From contig NZ_KQ948451.1 in assembly GCF_001514115.1 (NCBI RefSeq), positions 355,308 through 419,307 on the forward strand: DNA of 64,000 nt. Direction: 5' to 3'. The notes under the pieces were generated by a model. The model did no database searches. It was not told where the DNA came from and was given only the letters and a program-made list of their open reading frames with translations. Every line of letters starts with the position of its first letter. Within the stretch, counting starts at the first letter, position 1. The DNA comes from Streptomyces olivochromogenes (GTDB lineage: Bacteria; Actinomycetota; Actinomycetes; Streptomycetales; Streptomycetaceae). The position numbers were made by a program, and so were the translations under genes. This document shows positions 59,323-64,000 of the stretch, in pieces.

Positions 59323-61356
59323 TCACTGTCTGGTGAGCGGGAGGCTGAGGACTCCGCGGTCGTGTCCGACGATCAGGTCTGGACCCGCGGTGGCCAGACA
59401 GGTGAGCGCCACATCCAGGGCGATGTGCCCCACCACGCCGGTCTCCGGTTCCCATACCCGCAGTCGGTGACCGTGAAGGGTGCCGGTGACCAGGACCGTG
59501 CCGCCGCCGTGCAGGGTGGTGGCGGTGATGACCGGCAGGCCGGCGGTGCCTGTGGAGACGGGCAGACCGTCGCCGATCGGGGTACCGGTGGCGAGGTCCC
59601 ACAGCATGACCACGCCGCGGTTGTCTCCCGTGGCCAGCACGGTTCGGTCGTGTGTGGGGACAGCCGCCACAGCTGCCACACGGTGGTCGGCATCGGCGAG
59701 CGCACGTGCGCTCAGTTGCACGGCCGCGCCAGGTTCCCAGGGGTCGTCGACGGCTGGATCCCACACGTGAAGGCGGCCCGCGGTGTCCGAGGCCGCGATC
59801 AGCGTGTGGCCGGCGGAGATCGGGACGGCGGCGATCGACTGGATCGGACTGCCATAGGGGTTGAGGCGTCCGACGCACTCACCGATGTCCGGGTCCCACA
59901 GCCGGACCGCGCCTCGGGGGGTGGCGGTGACGAGCAGAGTGCGGCCGTCAGGGACGGTCGCGGTACACATTCCGGTCACCCCGCCGGGCCAGTCGCCGAC
60001 CGGTTCGCGAACCGGCTGCCCGGTGACAGGGTTCCACAGGGCGATCGTCCCGCTGTCGCCTCCGCTCGCCAGAAGGACGCGGCCGTCGGGCAGGGGCAGG
60101 GCCGTCATCGAGCGGATACGGTCACGATGTCCTGGCAGCGGGGCATGGACGAGTCGGCCGTCGGCCACGTCCCACAGGCACACCACGCCCCTGTCCCCGG
60201 CACCGGCCACGAGCGTCGGCCGACCGGGACGGGACACCACCGTCAGCGAGTTGACACCCCCAGATGAACCGGGCGCGGAATCGGAGAACACCGATATACG
60301 GCCCCAGGGTGTGCCGTCGGCCGCGACCACCGCGTCATCGTCCCGCCGGAACCGAGTCGCTGCTTCACCTGTTGGTCCGGCCGCCGCTGACTCCACCACG
60401 GCAGCCGACCCGTCGGAGTCCGTCCACGCCTCCGTCGGACGGTGCTGGGGGCGCGCACCGTCCGGGTTCTCCGCCAGGCCGTCAGCGATCGTCCACGTCT
60501 GCTCGCAGTCCCAGCAGCGGAAGTATCCGGTGAGCGACATCAGTTGGTGGGCCAAATCCCTCGCGGCCCGTTGCGGGGTGCCCCTGACCGCGACCATGCC
60601 GGCGACCAGGCACAGGACGGCCTGCCCCGGTGTTTCGGGGGATACCCCTGCCACCGCGACGTCGCGTGCCACCCGCAGGAAGGGCTCCCACCCCTCCCCC
60701 AGTGCCTCCTCCTGCAATGCCACGGCGACCTCGCCCCAGGGATGCCCACCCTGCCGGACATGGGCGGGATCAGGCAGCCCCGGAGCCTCGAAAGGCGGAC
60801 GCGCCGGGTCCACGAAGAACGTGGGGATCTCGGTATCGCTCCCGCACCCGGGACATACCAGCAGGAGGCCACTTTCCTGGGGATCGAGGAACCGCCCCAG
60901 CGCTTCCCCCATGTGGTGGCCGGCCAAAGCCACACAGGAGAGCACGAGGTGGGCGCAGACCTGCGCGGGAATATCGGCGGCAAGAAGGCTTCGGGTGGCC
61001 GCCCGCTCGGCCAGACGCAGTGCGGCGCCGAACCCCGCCTCGAGATCGGCCGGGACGGGGGGCCTGTGATCGGCGGTCACGATGAACCCCATGTCCACCC
61101 AGAAGTCCACGGTCTGTTCCGGAGGCAAGGCCGCTGCCGCCTCGACGAGATGCGGCAGGGCCGCATAGGCTCCGTCGGAGACGACTCCATCGTCCATCAG
61201 GCCGCCGGTCAGGTACGTCCAGGTCTGCCTCCATTCATCGCCGCTCTCGGTGGCAGCCGCGGAGGCCAACTGCTCCAGGAGTGCTTTCACCTCCTCGGCT
61301 TTCACACCGTCAAGGTCACGCCAACGAGGGCTGTGCAAGGGCAGCTTCGGAATCAT
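59323..61356 (-). CDS. WD40-repeat protein with N-terminal helical domain and two CxxC motifs
   Basis: A 677-residue protein from the ATG at 61356. The N-terminal half (about 1-330) is helical, HEAT-like in places (DLDGVKAEEVKALLEQLASAAATESGDEW, GAYAALPHLVEAAAAL), with CPGC near residue 190 and CWDC near residue 300 that could form a split zinc ribbon. The C-terminal half (about 380-670) is a seven-bladed WD40-like propeller: GVVCLWDVADGRLVHAPLPGH, GTIALWNPVTG, GAVRLWDPDIGE, GRLHVWDPAVDD, GVVMLWDLATG, LRVWEPETG. No enzyme domain. Streptomycetes have many such proteins; function unknown. Confidence 0.88.
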   Translation of the reverse strand: MIPKLPLHSPRWRDLDGVKAEEVKALLEQLASAAATESGDEWRQTWTYLTGGLMDDGVVSDGAYAALPHLVEAAAALPPEQTVDFWVDMGFIVTADHRPPVPADLEAGFGAALRLAERAATRSLLAADIPAQVCAHLVLSCVALAGHHMGEALGRFLDPQESGLLLVCPGCGSDTEIPTFFVDPARPPFEAPGLPDPAHVRQGGHPWGEVAVALQEEALGEGWEPFLRVARDVAVAGVSPETPGQAVLCLVAGMVAVRGTPQRAARDLAHQLMSLTGYFRCWDCEQTWTIADGLAENPDGARPQHRPTEAWTDSDGSAAVVESAAAGPTGEAATRFRRDDDAVVAADGTPWGRISVFSDSAPGSSGGVNSLTVVSRPGRPTLVAGAGDRGVVCLWDVADGRLVHAPLPGHRDRIRSMTALPLPDGRVLLASGGDSGTIALWNPVTGQPVREPVGDWPGGVTGMCTATVPDGRTLLVTATPRGAVRLWDPDIGECVGRLNPYGSPIQSIAAVPISAGHTLIAASDTAGRLHVWDPAVDDPWEPGAAVQLSARALADADHRVAAVAAVPTHDRTVLATGDNRGVVMLWDLATGTPIGDGLPVSTGTAGLPVITATTLHGGGTVLVTGTLHGHRLRVWEPETGVVGHIALDVALTCLATAGPDLIVGHDRGVLSLPLTRQ

Positions 61357-61520
61357 GGAACGAGTCTCGCAGTCAGCGGTGACAGTCAGGGGGCTCGGTG
61401 TCCGGCAACCCTTTGCTCCCGGCGATGCGACCGGTGCGTGTGTTGAGATGCCGTGGCCTGGCAGACGAGGTGCAGACGAGGTGACGTACGGCTCGGCAGG
61501 ATGTCGTCCCTCGCCACGGA

Positions 61521-63122
61521 TCAGCTCGTCATCCGATCGGCGACCACTACCACTGCGCGGGGAACGATCCGCTCCAGGACCGGCAGAGCAGGGGCCCAGC
61601 CGCCGAGCACCACGACCTGCGCGGCGAGTCTGCGGGCGTGGCACGGCTCGGACAGCTCCACGAGTGCGGCCAGTGCGCGGGCTCGTGTCGCGCGGTAGGC
61701 GATCGCGCGGACAAGAGTCTCGGCCCGGCCCGGATCGCCGTGCCGGGCCGTCTCCCGGGCGACCGCGACCAGTGCCTCGCCCTGTGCCCAGCGGTCGTTG
61801 ATCGAGTGGACGAGGGCCTCGGCCCGGCCCGGATCGCCGCGCCTGGCCAGCTCCCGGACCACTTCGATCAGCGCCCTGGCCTGTGCCCGGCGGTCGGTGA
61901 TCGCGTGGGCGAGAGCCTCGGCCCCGCCCGTGTCACCGGAGCGGGCCAGTTCCCCGACGACCTCCGCCTGCCGCGCCACGGACAGATCGGGGTCGAGCCG
62001 GTCGGCGAGGGCCATGGCCCGCTCGACCTGCCCATGCCGGGCCAGCAGGAGTGTCACGGACCTCAGCAGAATGTCGTGATCACGGCCGCCGCCGGTCTCG
62101 AGCAGTGTCTCGGCCCGGTCGGCCAGGGCCAGGGCCACGTCCTGGTCGGCGGTTTCGGCGACCGCGTCCAGCACACATGCCATGTCCCAGGCGTCGAGCG
62201 GGGATCTGGGGGAGAACGGGCGAGCGGCGGCGGACGGTCCGGGGTCCGGGTCTCCTTCCAGGACCATGTCCTGGTCGGCGGCTTCGCCGAGCGCCCACCC
62301 GCATACCGTGCCCCCGGCCCCGACGGCGGGTCCGGGCGGGCGCAGGAGAGCGTCGAGCCGGTCAAGGTCTCCCCCAAGCGCCTCGCGGGCCAACACCACT
62401 GCCAGGGGCCGTGGCTTGGACCACCCTGTCGAGTTGCGGGACCGGGTGATGTCCTCCACTCGGTCGGCGAGTACGGCGGCCCGGTCATGGTCGCCGGTGG
62501 CGACGGCCACCTCCACGAGGAGGGCGAGCACCTGTTCCGCCCCGTCGACGGGGTAAGAGCTCACCTCGTCGTCGGCGCGAGCGGCGAACCTGAGCGCCTC
62601 ATCGATGTCGCCGCTGTCGGCCACCGCTTTGGCCAGCAGGGCCCAGGCCCTCCCCCAGTTGTGCGGGTAGTGGATCCGCTCCGCCAGAGCGACAGCCCTG
62701 GCGCGCTCACCGGCACGGGCCCACGCCAGCACGAGGGCGACCAGTGCCTGGTCCCGCAGCTGCCGCAGGGGAATCGACTCGGCCAGCGCCTGAGCGCCGC
62801 ACAGGTCTCCCGCGCCCGCCGCGGCCTGCACCAGCTCCACAAGCTCCGTACCCTGCTTGAGCTCGTCACTGATCGTGTACGCCAGCTCAGCCGCGCGGAC
62901 GAGGTGGCCGGTGCGGGCGAGCACCCTCAGGAACCACCCGCTGGTGAGACCGGTGCCCGGGTCCCTGCGCACCGACAGCCGGAGAAGGGCCAGCAGGCAG
63001 GGCTCGAACCCCCCCTGCACGATGTCACTTCCCACGTCGTTCTCCGGTGCCAGGCCGCGACGCCGCTCCCGTTCCCGCGTCATGAAAAGCTCTGGCCCCC
63101 ACTGGGCCAACCCCTCTGGCAT
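61521..63122 (-). CDS. TPR-like alpha-solenoid repeat protein
   Basis: A 533-residue all-helical protein. The ATG at 63122 has GGGGG eight bases upstream. From about residue 50 on it consists of roughly 34-residue helix pairs of the form ARxGDxxRAEALAxxIxDRxAQAxALxxVxRELA, most regular at about 400-490 (GDTGGAEALAHAITDRRAQ, GDPGRAEALVHSINDRWAQ, GDPGRAETLVRAIAYRATR). Such solenoids bind proteins. No enzyme domain, membrane segment or signal. It is upstream of the WD40 gene on the same strand, 164 bases apart. Confidence 0.85.
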   Translation of the reverse strand: MPEGLAQWGPELFMTRERERRRGLAPENDVGSDIVQGGFEPCLLALLRLSVRRDPGTGLTSGWFLRVLARTGHLVRAAELAYTISDELKQGTELVELVQAAAGAGDLCGAQALAESIPLRQLRDQALVALVLAWARAGERARAVALAERIHYPHNWGRAWALLAKAVADSGDIDEALRFAARADDEVSSYPVDGAEQVLALLVEVAVATGDHDRAAVLADRVEDITRSRNSTGWSKPRPLAVVLAREALGGDLDRLDALLRPPGPAVGAGGTVCGWALGEAADQDMVLEGDPDPGPSAAARPFSPRSPLDAWDMACVLDAVAETADQDVALALADRAETLLETGGGRDHDILLRSVTLLLARHGQVERAMALADRLDPDLSVARQAEVVGELARSGDTGGAEALAHAITDRRAQARALIEVVRELARRGDPGRAEALVHSINDRWAQGEALVAVARETARHGDPGRAETLVRAIAYRATRARALAALVELSEPCHARRLAAQVVVLGGWAPALPVLERIVPRAVVVVADRMTS

Positions 63123-63509
63123 GCCCGGTGCCCCCTTGGTGAAGCCCCCAGCTGCGCACCCGCGCAGGCGGCCCAACAGTAATGGTGGGACTCCGTCGGA
63201 TTACTGACGTGCGAGAACTCAGGTCGGCGAGACCGGCGGCAACGGGGCCCCGACCTGACGGAGTCCCTGTCAGTGGCCTGGCCGAGATGTCGTTCCCGTT
63301 GGTGCGCAGGAGGGCGACGACGCGCCCGCTCAGCTGGATCGCCGCGGAGACCCGCTCACCGTCTGGGCGGGCGATTCCGTACGGCCGCGATGGCAAGAGC
63401 CTGTCGGGACGGGCCGTATGGCGTACGTCAGGTTTTGTCGCCCGTCAGTCCGGGCTGTGCTCCCGGCGGTCCGTGCAGCGCTCGGCACCGGCGACATGTA
63501 GCGCCACGG
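63123..63509. other. Stretch without a recognised gene
   Basis: Between the CdiI-type and TPR-like genes, both on the minus strand. Nothing recognisable; it should hold the promoter of the TPR-like gene. Confidence 0.4.
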
Positions 63510-63956
63510 TCAGTTACCAGGTCGGCGCAGCGTCGCGGGCCCCGCGACGAAGCGGGCAAGATCCTCGGCGGCACCGCGGGGCAGGCCGGCGACCGTCCCC
63601 TCCGGCAAAGCCGTGATCACGGCCCCCAGCCGCGCGGCGAGCTCCGGCAGCAAGGCCCAGGCCGAAGCAGGGGCATTGACGGCAGCGAGCAGCAGGTCGC
63701 CCTCGTAGAAGCAGGCGTCGAGCAGCGGCTCCTCGATCAGCAAGCGCACAGCGAGTGGAAGGACGTAGGGCAGTGCCACCTGCTGTGGAAGGAGAGTGCG
63801 CAGATCCGCCGCACTGAGTTCACCCAGGGGCACACGCCGCAACTCATGCACGGTGCGCACCAACCGGGTCGCGTCAGCGGCAGGAGGCGCCCACCGGGGT
63901 GGGTCCAGCTCATCGAGCGTGCGGTCGAGGTACAGCAGACGGTCCATGGGGCTCAT
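63510..63956 (-). CDS. CdiI-type immunity protein (contact-dependent inhibition family)
   Basis: A 148-residue helical protein: MDRLLYLDRTLDELDPPRW at the start, ATRLVRTVHELRRVPLGELSAADLRTLLPQQVALPYVLPLAVRLL in the middle, and LLDACFYEGDLLLAAVNAPASAWALLPELAARL at the end. This pattern, in particular the ELSAADLRTLLPQQ segment, matches the family annotated as contact-dependent growth inhibition immunity proteins. Members bind and neutralise a toxin domain. No toxin gene is visible inside the window; it may lie past the edge. The ATG at 63956 is a choice among nearby starts. Confidence 0.75.
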   Translation of the reverse strand: MSPMDRLLYLDRTLDELDPPRWAPPAADATRLVRTVHELRRVPLGELSAADLRTLLPQQVALPYVLPLAVRLLIEEPLLDACFYEGDLLLAAVNAPASAWALLPELAARLGAVITALPEGTVAGLPRGAAEDLARFVAGPATLRRPGN

Positions 63957-64000
63957 GTTCGCCGAAACAGGCAAGGACTCTAAAAATCAGGTCACTACCA

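Overview
The window is very GC-rich, with strong third-position GC, GTG and TTG starts, Tat and lipoprotein signals, a sortase LAXTG anchor, SpoIIE/RsbW-type regulators and many secreted polysaccharidases. This points to an actinomycete, most likely a Streptomyces chromosome. I saw no rRNA, tRNA, CRISPR array or intact transposon. All product names are read from sequence motifs; no database search was run.

Layout. 1-5120: phenylacetate catabolism (end of an enoyl-CoA hydratase, 3-hydroxyacyl-CoA dehydrogenase, then paaABCDE with overlapping starts and stops behind a promoter with a palindromic TetR-type operator). 5121-13111: a secreted CAP protein, two SpoIIE-type phosphatases (one with an unusual pentad-repeat tail, one with PAS, GAF and RsbW-type kinase domains), an IclR regulator, and a WYL regulator divergent from a VOC protein. 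13173-15590: a sortase-anchored surface protein and cbtB-cbtA behind a cobalamin riboswitch. 16022-24097: a Tat-exported FAD dehydrogenase, a quinone-reductase-like enzyme, an Lrp regulator divergent from azlC-azlD-thioesterase, a multicopper oxidase lipoprotein and a PIG-L deacetylase.

24238-33264 is an inositol/sugar-type catabolic island: LacI regulator, PhyH dioxygenase, two Gfo/Idh/MocA oxidoreductases, an orphan solute-binding protein and two TIM-barrel isomerases including an IolE-like one. It is decaying: the ABC permease and ATPase are collapsed into one remnant, and short remnants of an aldehyde dehydrogenase, a 2-hydroxyacid dehydrogenase and an SDR remain. 33265-34639 holds more regulatory debris (LuxR tail joined to a SARP head, a truncated XRE protein).

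34739-51071 is rich in secreted proteins: a GH92 mannosidase, a secreted CYTH-like protein, three SDR enzymes with a TetR regulator (two matching operators are visible), and three polysaccharidases (a GH71/GH99-like enzyme and two GH87-like alpha-1,3-glucanases) ending in closely similar discoidin domains, probably aimed at alpha-1,3-glucan of fungal walls. 51498-55357: an XRE regulator and aldo/keto reductase on one side, an internally deleted MFS pump, a second aldo/keto reductase and degraded fragments on the other. 55358-63956: a membrane-anchored carbohydrate-binding protein, then large repeat proteins (PQQ-type propeller, WD40 with paired CxxC motifs, TPR-like solenoid) and a CdiI-type immunity protein. 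This right-hand repeat-protein block has no obvious known function.
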